This document shows, in pieces, positions 33,803 to 41,741 of a stretch of DNA of 64,000 nucleotides. The stretch is from DASUNQ01 sp035536455 (GTDB lineage Bacteria > Acidobacteriota > Thermoanaerobaculia > Multivoradales > UBA5704), in NCBI GenBank assembly GCA_035536455.1, contig DATLOC010000075.1, forward strand, positions 20,536 through 84,535. Direction: 5' to 3'. Position 1 is the first letter of the stretch. Each line of letters opens with the position of its first letter. The position numbers were made by a program, and so were the translations under genes. The notes under the pieces were generated by a model. The model saw only the letters and a list, made by a program, of their open reading frames with translations. It did no database searches and was not told the origin of the DNA.

Positions 33803-33967
33803 TCAGGCTCTCCGGACCAGCCCCAGGATCAGGGAGATCACGAAGATGACGAGGAAGATGTAGAAGAGGATCTTGGCGATCTCGGCGGCGCCACCGGCGA
33901 TGCCCCCGAAGCCCAGGACCGCGGCGATCAGTGCGACGACCAGGAAGATCAGTGCCCATCTCAACAC
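33803..33967 (-). CDS. DUF1328 (YtjA-like) small membrane protein
   Basis: 54 residues from GTG 33967 (TTG 33964 possible), with GGAGGAAG upstream. The peptide reads two hydrophobic helices: L-R-W-A-L-I-F-L-V-V-A-L-I-A-A-V-L-G-F-G-G-I-A-G-G-A then A-K-I-L-F-Y-I-F-L-V-I-F-V-I-S-L-I-L-G, ending V-R-R-A. This is the DUF1328 pattern. These tiny inner-membrane proteins are often stress induced and have no known activity. It sits just upstream of the AI-2E gene on the same strand. Confidence 0.88.
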   Translation of the reverse strand: MLRWALIFLVVALIAAVLGFGGIAGGAAEIAKILFYIFLVIFVISLILGLVRRA

Positions 33968-34133
33968 GGCGGCTTCCTCCTTGGAAAGGCCCGGAAAGCT
34001 ACCCGAGCGGTTGGGGACTCGAGAATCAGGGCGACCGCTCTTCGGACAGGCAGTACCTTCCGCGCCCTGATGGGCGGTTGGGAGAGCAAGGGGTGTGCCA
34101 CCGGATCGGAGCCGGCGCGAAGGCCTTCGCGCC

Positions 34134-35222
34134 TTAGCCTGTGAAGAGGGGAAGCTGCCAGACCTCGCCGCGGACCAGGTTCGAGGCGCCGATCCCGAGG
34201 AGGCGCACCGGGCGGGTCGCGGCCTCGGTGCGGGTCAGGAGGTCCCGGGCGCAGGCGGCGATCGCGCGCTCGTCGCAGGTCGGGAGGTCGAGGGTGCGCG
34301 AGCGGGTGATCGTCGTGAAGTCGCCGTAGCGGAGCTTCAGGGTCAGCGTGCAGGCGCCGAGGCTGCGGCGGCGGAGGTCGTCGGCGAGGCCGGCGGCCAA
34401 GCGCCCGACCTCCGCCTCGACGGCGGCGAGCCCCTCGAGGTCGGCGGCGTAGGTGGTCTCGGTCGAGAGGCTCTTCCGCTCGCGCTCCAGCTCGACCGGG
34501 CGGTCGTCGATCCCGCGCGCGAACTCCCAGAGCGTGTCGCCGTGCCGGCCGAAGCGGGCGGCCAGAAGCGCGGCGTCGAGCGCCCGCAGCTCGGCCACCG
34601 TCGTCACGCCCAGCTCGGCCAGCGCCCGCTCGGTCGCCGGCCCGACGCCGTGGAGGCGCCGCACCGGCAGCGGCGCCAGGAAGTCGAGCACCTTGGCCGG
34701 CGGCACGACCGTCAAGCCGTCCGGCTTCCGGAAGTCGGAGGCGATCTTGGCGACCAGGCGGTTGGGGCCGACGCCGACCGAGACGGTCAGACCGCGCTCC
34801 TCGCGCACCCGCCGGCGGATCTCGCGCGCCACGGCGGTGGCGGTGCCGGCCGCGCCGAGGTGGTCGCTGACGTCGAGGTAGGCCTCGTCGATCGACACCT
34901 CCTGCACCAGCGGCGTGACCTCGCGGTAGATGGCGAAGATCTGCTCCGACTCGCGGTGGTAGCGGCGGAAGTCGGGAGGCAGGAAGAGGATGTCGGAGCA
35001 GAGCTTGACGGCGCGCGCCGAAGGCATCGCCGAGTGGATGCCGTAGCGGCGGGCCTCGTAGCTCGCCGCCGCCACCACGCCGCGGCTCTCGGGACGGCCG
35101 CCGATCACCAGCGGCCGGCCGCGCAGCGACGGGTCGTCGCGCACGTGGACCGCGGCGTAGAAGCAGTCCATGTCGCAGTGCAGGATGCGGCGGTCCGCGG
35201 CCATCGGAGCGGGCTCCGGCAC
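34134..35222 (-). CDS. dinB: DNA polymerase IV
   Basis: 362 residues from GTG 35222; ATG 35204 is an alternative start. Catalytic acidic motifs are intact: C-D-M-D-C-F-Y-A-A-V near residue 16 and S-I-D-E-A-Y-L-D near residue 110. V-I-G-G and S-Y-E-A-R-R-Y-G-I are also typical. It is a Y-family translesion polymerase, usually SOS-controlled; I did not find a LexA box upstream. No beta-clamp motif is obvious at the C-terminus (L-P-L-F-T-G is a possible one). Confidence 0.94.
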   Translation of the reverse strand: MPEPAPMAADRRILHCDMDCFYAAVHVRDDPSLRGRPLVIGGRPESRGVVAAASYEARRYGIHSAMPSARAVKLCSDILFLPPDFRRYHRESEQIFAIYREVTPLVQEVSIDEAYLDVSDHLGAAGTATAVAREIRRRVREERGLTVSVGVGPNRLVAKIASDFRKPDGLTVVPPAKVLDFLAPLPVRRLHGVGPATERALAELGVTTVAELRALDAALLAARFGRHGDTLWEFARGIDDRPVELERERKSLSTETTYAADLEGLAAVEAEVGRLAAGLADDLRRRSLGACTLTLKLRYGDFTTITRSRTLDLPTCDERAIAACARDLLTRTEAATRPVRLLGIGASNLVRGEVWQLPLFTG

Positions 35223-35229
35223 TTGCGCC

Positions 35230-36645
35230 CTACCCGCCGCCGTCGCCGCCCTGAATGCCCCCTTCGGTCATGCCCCGGGCGTCGAGCGCCTCGTTCAGCT
35301 CGGCCTCCGGGAGCACCCCCTTCTCCCGTGCCAGCTCGCGCACCGTGCGGCCGGTCTTGACCGACTCCTTGGCGATCTCGGCCGCCGCGTCGTAGCCGAT
35401 CTTGGGTACAAGCGACGTCACCATCGCCAGCGACTTCTCGACCAGCTCCTCGGCGCGCTCGCGGTTGGCCGTGATCCCCTCGACGGTGCGCTCGGCGAGG
35501 AGGCTCGCCGCCGCGGCCAGGATGGCGATCGACTGCTCTAGGTTGTAGGCGATGACCGGCATCATGACGTTGAGCTCGAAGACCCCCGACATGCCGGCTA
35601 GGGTGATCGTGACGTCGTTGCCAATCACCTGCGCGCAGACCATCAGCACCGACTCCGGGATCACCGGGTTGACCTTCCCCGGCATGATCGAGCTGCCGGG
35701 CTGCAGGCTCGGGATCGCGATCTCGCCGATGCCGCAGCGCGGACCCGAGGCCAGCCAGCGGATGTCGTTGGCGATCTTGGTCAGCGAGACGGCGATCGTC
35801 TTGAGCGCCCCCGAGGCCTCGACCGCGGCGTCCTTGGCGGCCAGCGCCTCGAAGCGGTTGGGCGCCGGCACGAAAGGATGGCCGGTGCGGGCGGCGAGGC
35901 GGGCGATGACGCGGTCGGCGAAGCCGGGCGGGGCGTTGAGCCCCGTGCCGACGGCGGTGCCGCCGAGCGCCAGCTCGGCCAGGCGCGGCTTGACCGCGGC
36001 CAGCCGGTCGAGGGCGTAGCGCACCTGCTGGGCGTACCCCCCGAACTCCTGCCCCAGCCGCACCGGTACCGCGTCCTGGAGGTGCGTGCGGCCGATCTTG
36101 ACCACGTCGTCGAGCTCGGAAGCCTTGCGCTCCAGCGCCTCGGCGAGGCGGCCGAGCGCCGGCTCGAGGTCCTCGACGATCGCCGAGTAGGCGGCGACGT
36201 GGATGGCGGTGGGGATGACGTCGTTCGAGGACTGGCCGGCGTTGACGTGGTCGTTGGGGTGGACCGGGTGCTTGCTGCCGATCCGGCCGCCCATGAGCTC
36301 GATGGCGCGGTTGGCGATCACCTCGTTGGCGTTCATGTTCGTCGAGGTGCCCGAGCCGGTCTGGAAGATGTCGAGCGGGAAGTCCTGGTCGCGCTCGCCG
36401 CGTGCCACCTCCTCGGCGGCGCTGCGGATCGCCTCGGCCGGCCCGGCCGGCACGATCCCCATCTCCTCGTTGACCGCCGCCGCCTCCCCCTTGATCAGCC
36501 CCAGCGCCTCGATAAAGCGGCGCGGAAAGCGCAGCCCGGAGACCGGAAAGTTCTGTCGCGCCCGCTCCGTCTGCGCCCCGTAGTAAGCCTCACCGGGCAC
36601 CTCCACCTCGCCGAGGCTGTCTTTTTCGATCCGTGTGTCTGGCAT
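35230..36645 (-). CDS. fumC: fumarate hydratase, class II
   Basis: 471 residues from ATG 36645 with AGGAG upstream. It starts R-I-E-K-D-S-L-G-E-V-E-V-P. Family landmarks include T-G-S-G-T-S-T-N-M-N, S-S-N-D-V-I-P-T, K-I-G-R-T-H-L-Q-D-A-V-P and the signature G-S-S-I-M-P-G-K-V-N-P. It interconverts fumarate and malate in the TCA cycle; the class is oxygen-stable and iron-independent. Only seven bases separate its stop from dinB, so they may share a transcript. Confidence 0.96.
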   Translation of the reverse strand: MPDTRIEKDSLGEVEVPGEAYYGAQTERARQNFPVSGLRFPRRFIEALGLIKGEAAAVNEEMGIVPAGPAEAIRSAAEEVARGERDQDFPLDIFQTGSGTSTNMNANEVIANRAIELMGGRIGSKHPVHPNDHVNAGQSSNDVIPTAIHVAAYSAIVEDLEPALGRLAEALERKASELDDVVKIGRTHLQDAVPVRLGQEFGGYAQQVRYALDRLAAVKPRLAELALGGTAVGTGLNAPPGFADRVIARLAARTGHPFVPAPNRFEALAAKDAAVEASGALKTIAVSLTKIANDIRWLASGPRCGIGEIAIPSLQPGSSIMPGKVNPVIPESVLMVCAQVIGNDVTITLAGMSGVFELNVMMPVIAYNLEQSIAILAAAASLLAERTVEGITANRERAEELVEKSLAMVTSLVPKIGYDAAAEIAKESVKTGRTVRELAREKGVLPEAELNEALDARGMTEGGIQGGDGGG

Positions 36646-36777
36646 GTCTCCTCCCTAGCGCCTGCCGGATCTTAGCCGGCAGCGCTCCCGTTCCCTCCCT
36701 GCTATACTCCCGTAAATTCATCGAGGAAGATCTGCTGCGGGTTGGCCGCTCCCACGCATACCCAATGGAGGAGGGAA

Positions 36778-37002
36778 ATGTGGCGAGTGCTCAACACCTT
36801 TATGGCAGTGGCCGGCGTGCTCTCCTCCTGCGCCGAGAGCCCGCCGCCGCCCGAGCCCGAGGCCGGAAACACCGAGGCCGGAAGCACCGCCGGGACGCAA
36901 AAAGCCAGATACTCGGACATCGCGCACACCTACCATGACCTGCTGCTCGACAGCGGCCGCAACGAGATCAAGCTGGACAAGGGGGTCATCGAGGGATCGT
37001 AA
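36778..37002 (+). CDS. small putative lipoprotein
   Basis: 74 residues from ATG 36778, chosen because GAGGAGGGA sits directly upstream; the open frame extends further 5'. M-A-V-A-G-V-L-S-S-C forms a plausible lipobox, followed by a Pro/Glu-rich tether and a polar C-terminus ending I-E-G-S. No known domain. TATACT (36712 region) may be its -10 box. It lies at the edge of a less GC-rich accessory patch. Confidence 0.6.
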   Translation: MWRVLNTFMAVAGVLSSCAESPPPPEPEAGNTEAGSTAGTQKARYSDIAHTYHDLLLDSGRNEIKLDKGVIEGS

Positions 37003-37021
37003 TACTGGACAGGAGATAGCA

Positions 37022-38205
37022 ATGGGGCTCAGCTTCCGAAGAAGTGTACGTCTTTTTCCTGGTGTGCGTCTGAACTTTTCTGCCAGTGGGCTTAGCACGA
37101 CGGTCGGTGCTCGAGGAGCGTCGCTGACGATAGGGCCGCGAGGTGCCCATCTCAATGTCGGTCTCCCCGGCACTGGTCTCTCGTATCGAGAGCGTTGTCG
37201 CCGCCGGCGCAGGCTCCACCTCGCCGTCGCCGCCCGGATTCGACCGCGGGCCCAGGACGCTCTGACGCACTGCCGCCACCTTCGACAAGGCCGCCTGCGT
37301 CAAGCGCTAGCATCTTGCCTCAACCCAACGAGATACGTAGCGCCGCGAGCGATGAGATTACCAGTATTGGTCTGAGGGAGCTTCGGGATCTTCTCGCCGA
37401 GGCGTGGTCCGAGTCCAAACGTCTTAAGGCGGAAATACCCAGCCTCGACTTCGAACTCCAACGGAGACAGGCAAAGGCTTACAAATGGCAGAACGGGTTC
37501 CTCTTGAGGCGCATACTGAAGGGTAAATATGCCGCGATGCTCGACCAGTATGAACAAGCCCGAGCTGAACGCGAGGCACTTACTGAAGAAATAGAAAAGT
37601 GTAGAGTAGCGTTGGAGATCGAGATCGACGGCGGGATCGAGACGACGTACGGAAGTCTGGTCGAGGCCTTCCGTGCATTGGCGGGATGCGAGAAGACCTG
37701 GGACACGACCTCCGAAATCGCAGTCGACCAGGTCCGCGCTCGCTCGAAGGCGACAGCCAACATAACCCGCACGGAAGTAACTTTCGATATGAAGCCGGCC
37801 GACGTGATTGCCCCCTCAAGACCAGCGATGCACTTTCAGAACGCCAACGGCGGCGACCTCTTCATCTTGCCCGGGCTGTTGCTGGTTTTCGGCAGTCACT
37901 CTGATTTCGGTCTGATCCGTCTTCATGAGGTGTGCATCGAGTACACTCGAATGCCAGTTCTAGAGACCGAAGGAGTTCCCGCCGACTCTAAGGTAGTTGG
38001 CGAGTCCTGGGCGAAGGTCAACAAGGACGGCAGTCCTGATCGTCGTTTCGCAAACAACCGCCGCATTCCAATCGCAGAGTACGGTGAGCTTGCATTTAAG
38101 AGCGCCAGTGGCTTGAATGAGCGTTACCTCGTGAGTAGTGCCCTTCGCGCTGAGGCCTTCGGGAAGGCCTTCGGTGCACACAAGGCGACCCTAGCGACGG
38201 CATGA
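37022..38205 (+). pseudogene. DUF4236 protein split by a frameshift
   Basis: ATG 37022 opens a DUF4236 domain (F-R-R-S-V-R-L-F-P-G-V-R-L-N-F-S-A-S-G ... V-G-L-P-G-T-G-L-S-Y). At about 37181-37195 that frame degenerates into Arg-rich sequence, while the -1 frame opens and continues sensibly (S-P-P-A-Q-A-P-P linker, I-T-S-I-G-L-R-E-L-R-D-L-L-A, a coiled helical region, then a globular beta domain with F-I-L-P-G-L-L-L-V-F-G) to 38205. One base seems missing at the linker. An intact protein would have about 393 residues. Lower G+C than neighbouring genes. The function of DUF4236 is unknown. Confidence 0.75.
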
Positions 38206-38253
38206 CTAGGCGAGCAATCCAGATCTCTCGTCCCTAGTAGGGGCCATGCAATT

Positions 38254-38544
38254 TCAGCGCTTTGTCCATACCGCTGGATCGCGGGCCTGGTGGAGCACTG
38301 CATAGATAGAAATCCGACCGTCCTCCACTCTAAAGAGCACCATGTATGGAAACGGCCGCGGAAAGAGGGCACGACGTGTCTGGTGGTGGACAACCTGGTA
38401 GAGGTTGGGATTCCGCTCGATGCCCTCTAAGATGGAATCGAGCGCTTCCAAGAACCGCGCTCCGAGGCCCGGTCTCTGCTGGTCGTACCACCGGATGGTC
38501 GCCGCCACGTCGGCTTCGGCGGCCGAGCGGAGTCGGACCTTCAT
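38254..38544 (-). CDS. ParE/RelE-family toxin
   Basis: 96 residues from ATG 38544, overlapping the antitoxin stop by ATGA. The pattern A-A-E-A-D-V-A-A-T-I-R-W-Y-D-Q-Q-R-P-G-L-G-A-R-F, then R-R-A-L-F-P-R-P-F-P-Y-M-V-L-F-R-V and I-Y-A-V-L-H-Q-A-R-D-P, is typical of ParE-like toxins. The target is probably gyrase or the ribosome depending on subfamily. It is translated after its antitoxin, the usual order. Confidence 0.88.
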   Translation of the reverse strand: MKVRLRSAAEADVAATIRWYDQQRPGLGARFLEALDSILEGIERNPNLYQVVHHQTRRALFPRPFPYMVLFRVEDGRISIYAVLHQARDPAVWTKR

Positions 38545-38771
38545 TCCGGGCTACGGGTCAGCTGCTCCAGCCGGCGCTTTGCTTCCGTCCAGGAGGTCCA
38601 ATCCTCGGGATGCGTTGCGGCGTCGCGCAGCCGTTGGTCGAGGATTTCCTTCTGCCAATCGGCGAGCTCCGGGTGCTCGGTCTCCGCCTCGCGCCAGAGC
38701 TCTTCGAGCAGCTCGACCCTTTCGGGGAAGGGCAGCTTCTGAATCTCCTGTTTCAGGTCAGCCTTGCTCAC
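38541..38771 (-). CDS. addiction-module antitoxin component
   Basis: 76 residues from GTG 38771, chosen because GGAGG lies 4 bases upstream; a longer frame exists but has no better ribosome site. It contains L-P-F-P-E-R-V-E-L-L-E-E-L-W and the C-terminal W-T-S-W-T-E-A-K-R-R-L, the hallmark of the small 'putative addiction module component' family that pairs with ParE/RelE toxins. The two genes overlap, which sets their ratio by translational coupling. Confidence 0.85.
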   Translation of the reverse strand: MSKADLKQEIQKLPFPERVELLEELWREAETEHPELADWQKEILDQRLRDAATHPEDWTSWTEAKRRLEQLTRSPE

Positions 38772-38838
38772 GCGGCCTCCTTTGAGGTGGTCCATCGTAG
38801 CAGCCCCGCCGGCTATGCTAGCGGACGGAGGCAACGCC

Positions 38839-39327
38839 ATGGCCATCGCCGACACCCTGCTGCCCGAGTTCGATCAGGAGATGGCGACGACGCGGCGGCT
38901 GCTCGAGCGGGTGCCGAGCGACAAGGGGAGCTGGAAGCCGCACCCCAAATCGTTCGCGCTCGGGCACCTCGCCCAGCTCGTCGCGTGGATGCCGGGCTGG
39001 GTGGCCAACACGCTCCGTGGGACCGAGCTCGACCTGGGGGAGGCTGCGGGCTACAGCTTCGAGACGACGGAGACGCTGCTCGCCGAGTTCGACAAGAACG
39101 TCCGCGCGACGCGCGAGGCGCTGGCGGAGGTCCAGGACGCCGACTGGACGGTCCCCTGGTCGCTCAAGCGCGGCGGCCAGGTCCTCTTCACCGCCCCGCG
39201 CGCCACGGTCGTGCGCACCCACATCAACCACCTCGTCCACCACCGCGGCCAGCTCACGGTGTACCTCCGGCTGCTGGACGTGCCGCTGCCGTCGATCTAC
39301 GGCCCGACGGCCGACGAGCGCTGGTGA
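38839..39327 (+). CDS. DinB-family protein
   Basis: 162 residues from ATG 38839 with CGGAGG upstream. Helical bundle with H-L-A-Q-L-V-A-W-M-P near residue 44 and H-I-N-H-L-V-H-H-R-G-Q-L near residue 138, the His ligands of the DinB/YfiT metal site. It overlaps the following ICL-like gene by four bases. A second DinB paralog lies at 32167-32691. The substrate is unknown. Confidence 0.87.
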   Translation: MAIADTLLPEFDQEMATTRRLLERVPSDKGSWKPHPKSFALGHLAQLVAWMPGWVANTLRGTELDLGEAAGYSFETTETLLAEFDKNVRATREALAEVQDADWTVPWSLKRGGQVLFTAPRATVVRTHINHLVHHRGQLTVYLRLLDVPLPSIYGPTADERW

Positions 39328-40148
39328 GCGCCCAGGCGGAAAGAGCCAGCGCCTTTCGCGCCCTCCACGAGCGGGACGGCGCCTTCATCATCCCCAATCC
39401 CTGGGACGCCGGCTCGGCGCGGCTCCTGGCGGGCCTGGGCTTCGAGGCGCTGGCGACGACGAGCGCCGGCTTCGCGTTCTCCGTCGGGCAGCAGGACAAC
39501 TCGATCGGCCGCGAGGAGATGCTGGCGCATGTGCACGCGATCGCCTCGGCCACCGATCTGCCGGTCAGCGCCGACCTCGAGAACGGCTATGGGGACGATC
39601 CCGAGACGGTCGCGGAGACCATCCGGCTGGCCGCGGCGGCGGGGGCCGTCGGCGGCTCGATCGAGGACTCCACGAATCGCCCGGGGGGCGCGCCGATCTA
39701 CGAGCGCCGCTTAGCGGCCGAGCGCGTGTGCGCCGCGGCGGAAGCGGCGCGCTCGCTGCCCTTTCCGTTCAACCTGACGGCGCGGGCGGAGAACTACCTG
39801 GTCGGCAGGGGCGATCTCAAGGACACCATCGAGCGGCTCCAGACCTATCAGGAGGTGGGCGCCGACGTCCTCTATGCGCCGGGCCTGACGAGCCAGGACG
39901 ACATCGCCGCCGTGGTGCGCGCCGTCGATCGTCCGGTCAACGTCGTGATGGGGCTGCAAGGCAACCGGCTGAGCCTGGCGGAGCTGGCGGCGATCGGCGT
40001 CAAGCGCGTCAGCGTCGGCAGCGCCCTCTCCCGCGCCGCCCTCGGCGCCTTCCTCCGCGCCGCCCGCGAGATGCGCGAGCACGGCACCTTCACCTTCGCG
40101 GACGAAGCGGTGAGCTACCGGGAGATCAGCGGCATGTTCGAGTCATGA
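39324..40148 (+). CDS. isocitrate lyase/PEP mutase-family enzyme
   Basis: 274 residues from GTG 39324 (GTGA overlap). (beta/alpha)8 barrel with I-P-N-P-W-D-A-G-S-A-R, T-S-A-G-F-A, V-S-A-D-L-E-N-G-Y-G-D and G-S-I-E-D-S-T, as in the oxaloacetate decarboxylase/phosphonopyruvate-like branch. The K-K-C-G-H active-site motif of true isocitrate lyase is absent, so this is probably a C-C bond lyase or mutase acting on a small 2-oxo acid. Operon: DinB - this gene - MmcQ. Confidence 0.87.
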   Translation: MSAQAERASAFRALHERDGAFIIPNPWDAGSARLLAGLGFEALATTSAGFAFSVGQQDNSIGREEMLAHVHAIASATDLPVSADLENGYGDDPETVAETIRLAAAAGAVGGSIEDSTNRPGGAPIYERRLAAERVCAAAEAARSLPFPFNLTARAENYLVGRGDLKDTIERLQTYQEVGADVLYAPGLTSQDDIAAVVRAVDRPVNVVMGLQGNRLSLAELAAIGVKRVSVGSALSRAALGAFLRAAREMREHGTFTFADEAVSYREISGMFES

Positions 40149-40498
40149 CCGCCGAAGAGTTCCGCAGCCTCGCGTTGTCGCTGCCGGAAGCTACCGAGAA
40201 GTCTCACATGGACCATCCCGACTTCCGCGTCCGCGGCAAGATCTTCGCCACGCTGGGCTACCCCGACAGCGGCAGGGCCATGGTCAAGCTGATCCACGAG
40301 GAGCAGGAAGCGCTCACTCGCGCCCGGCCGGAGGTGTTCGCGCCGGTCCCCGGCGGCTGGGGTCGGCGCGGTGCCACCTACGTCACGCTGCAAAACGCCG
40401 ACGCCGCAACCGTCTACGACGCCCTTCTGATGGCTTGGCGGAACACGGCTCCCAAGAGGCTCCTCAAGCTCCACCCGTCTCTGTCCTCGGACTTTTGA
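40145..40498 (+). CDS. MmcQ/YjbR-family protein
   Basis: 117 residues from ATG 40145, ATGA overlap with the previous gene. F-R-S-L-A-L-S-L-P-E-A-T-E-K-S-H, H-P-D-F-R-V-R-G-K-I-F-A-T and M-A-W-R-N-T-A-P-K-R-L are family-typical. The fold is a double-stranded DNA-binding-like (CyaY-like) fold of unknown role. Last gene of the three-gene operon. Confidence 0.9.
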   Translation: MTAEEFRSLALSLPEATEKSHMDHPDFRVRGKIFATLGYPDSGRAMVKLIHEEQEALTRARPEVFAPVPGGWGRRGATYVTLQNADAATVYDALLMAWRNTAPKRLLKLHPSLSSDF

Positions 40499-40561
40499 CA
40501 GCGCGCGCACACGGTGGAGCCTTCCCGAGTGGGCTAAGCTACCGCTAGCGAGGCGATCCTC

Positions 40562-41266
40562 ATGGCATCGAGAGCGGCCACCATCCTCATCCACGACGAG
40601 AGCCTGGGCGAGGAGTTGCGCATCCCGCCAGAGGCACAGAGCTTTGGCGGTTTCCGCGGCTGGGCGCATAGCGAAGAGTTCCCCGAGCGTGGCCGGATCG
40701 ACTACCTGGCCGGCGAGATCGAGGTGGACATGAGCCCGGAGAACCTCTACACGCACAGCGTCGTCAAGAGTGCCCTGGCAGCCGAGCTCCACGGGCTGAT
40801 CACCAAGCAGGAGCTGGGAAATGTCTTCATCGATCGCACGCGCTTCTCTTCGCCGGCGGTCGAGCTATCGGTCGAGCCCGACATTGCCGCAGTGCTCTGG
40901 AGTTCTCTCGAAGCGGCGCGGCTGCGGGAATTGCCGAGCGCGAAGGGGGCGGAGGGCGATTACATCGAGTTCGAAGGTCCGCCGGATCTCGTGGTGGAGA
41001 TCGTCAGCGCCAGCTCGGTCGGCAAGGACACGAAGCGTCTGCCGCCTTTGTACGCCGCCATGGGCGTGCCGGAGTTCTGGCTGATCGATGCGCGAGGTGA
41101 CGATTTGCTCTTTGCGGTCCACGAGCTCGTGGGCGGCGCTTACCGCCGCATCCCGCAGGACGATGGCTGGGCCCTCTCGCGGCTCCTGGGCCGCCGTGTC
41201 CGTCTGGTCCGCACTCGCACCCGCTTGAGCCGGTGGGCCTACGAGCTCGAGCACAAGACCGCCTGA
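40562..41266 (+). CDS. Uma2-family endonuclease-like protein
   Basis: 234 residues. The PD-(D/E)XK core is visible as V-E-P-D-I-A-A-V, then D-L-V-V-E-I-V-S near residue 141 and K-R-L-P-P-L-Y-A-A-M-G-V-P-E-F-W-L-I-D. Uma2 proteins are abundant in cyanobacteria and some soil bacteria and are thought to be restriction-like nucleases, but activity is not proven. It stands alone, a hairpin follows it, and it is less GC-rich than the flanks. Confidence 0.87.
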   Translation: MASRAATILIHDESLGEELRIPPEAQSFGGFRGWAHSEEFPERGRIDYLAGEIEVDMSPENLYTHSVVKSALAAELHGLITKQELGNVFIDRTRFSSPAVELSVEPDIAAVLWSSLEAARLRELPSAKGAEGDYIEFEGPPDLVVEIVSASSVGKDTKRLPPLYAAMGVPEFWLIDARGDDLLFAVHELVGGAYRRIPQDDGWALSRLLGRRVRLVRTRTRLSRWAYELEHKTA

Positions 41267-41277
41267 TCAGAGGCAGG

Positions 41278-41328
41278 GTGCGCACCCAGGCGGAGAAAGG
41301 CAGCGCCTTTCGCCTTCCAGGCCTTTGA
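41278..41328 (+). pseudogene. short remnant resembling the N-terminus of the ICL-like gene
   Basis: GTG 41278 reads V-R-T-Q-A-E-K-G-S-A-F-R-L-P-G-L then TGA. Q-A-E-[KR]-[GA]-S-A-F-R matches residues 3-11 of the ICL-like protein at 39324, and the DNA matches over about 30 bases. It is probably debris of a duplicated or lost paralog, not a gene. Confidence 0.4.
41295..41311 (+). terminator. hairpin downstream of Uma2 gene
   Basis: GAAAGGC-AGC-GCCTTTC, a 7-bp perfect stem 29 bases after the Uma2 stop and immediately upstream of the promoter of the first micropeptide. There is no clean T-tract. Confidence 0.4.
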
Positions 41329-41353
41329 ACGCGCTCCTGTCAGCGAATATGCT
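41325..41353 (+). promoter_or_regulatory. sigma-70 promoter of the micropeptide/export operon
   Basis: TTGAAC (41325-41330), a 17-base spacer and TATGCT (41348-41353): good -35/-10 boxes with optimal spacing. Transcription would start near 41360, about 20 bases before the first micropeptide ATG, and could continue into the HlyD/ABC genes. Confidence 0.6.
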
Positions 41354-41380
41354 GCGGTACTCAGAATAGGAGGCGTGAGC

Positions 41381-41440
41381 ATGAGAGTGAAGACCCATAT
41401 CAAGGCCGGACCCGAGATCATCAATAAGGGAGGGAGTTAA
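41381..41440 (+). CDS. micropeptide 1 (K-T-x-I-K-A-G-P type), candidate exported peptide precursor
   Basis: 19 residues: MRVKTHIKAGPEIINKGGS. TAGGAGG lies eight bases upstream of the ATG, and a good promoter precedes it. The first ten residues match four other micro-ORFs at 47817, 47919, 48126 and 48242 (consensus M-[RK]-x-K-T-x-[VI]-K-A-G). Here the second Gly is Pro and the tail is longer. It lies 301 bases upstream of the HlyD gene. I infer a substrate of, or a leader for, the adjacent exporter. It could alternatively be a regulatory leader peptide. Confidence 0.7.
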   Translation: MRVKTHIKAGPEIINKGGS

Positions 41441-41741
41441 TACCCCTCCGTAACCAGGGCGGCCCGGCCCCGCAAGAGGTCGGCGCTAGCTCAGACGCGA
41501 GCGCCTTGCACTGTAAGTGCGCCCAGTCGCGATGCTGTGGGAATCCGGCAGCGTGGACGCGCTCGCCGGCGCCCCGGCATTTGCCGTAAGCGCTGCGGCA
41601 TTTCCCGCGGGCGCTGCGGGCGACGGCGTTTGGTATCTCGCCGCCGCGCAGTCCAGCGGCACCTCCTTCGCACACATAACTCCTACCAGCTGTACCTGAG
41701 CTGAGCCGCCGGCTGGGCAGTGCTACGCTGCCGCCCTTCGC
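41441..41741 (+). other. 301-base leader between micropeptide 1 and the HlyD gene
   Basis: No supported gene. A 60-codon frame from GTG 41517 is low in convincing features. GGAGGG/CCCTCC just after the micropeptide stop could form a weak hairpin. CGGCATTTGCCG (41575-41586), followed by a second CGGCATTT (41596-41603), is similar to the palindrome at 13925-13942 and may belong to a small dispersed repeat. Confidence 0.5.

Noticed and set aside
37195..38205. Independent 336-aa protein from TTG 37195
   Set aside because: It starts in a Pro/Arg linker with no ribosome site, directly after a DUF4236 domain in the other frame; a split single gene is simpler, though separate translation cannot be excluded.
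38541..38855. Longer 104-residue form of the ParE antitoxin
   Set aside because: The extra N-terminus is unlike the family; GTG 38771 has a well-placed GGAGG.
41517..41699. 60-codon ORF between micropeptide 1 and HlyD
   Set aside because: GTG start without a convincing ribosome site and no similarity to the micropeptides; treated as leader DNA.
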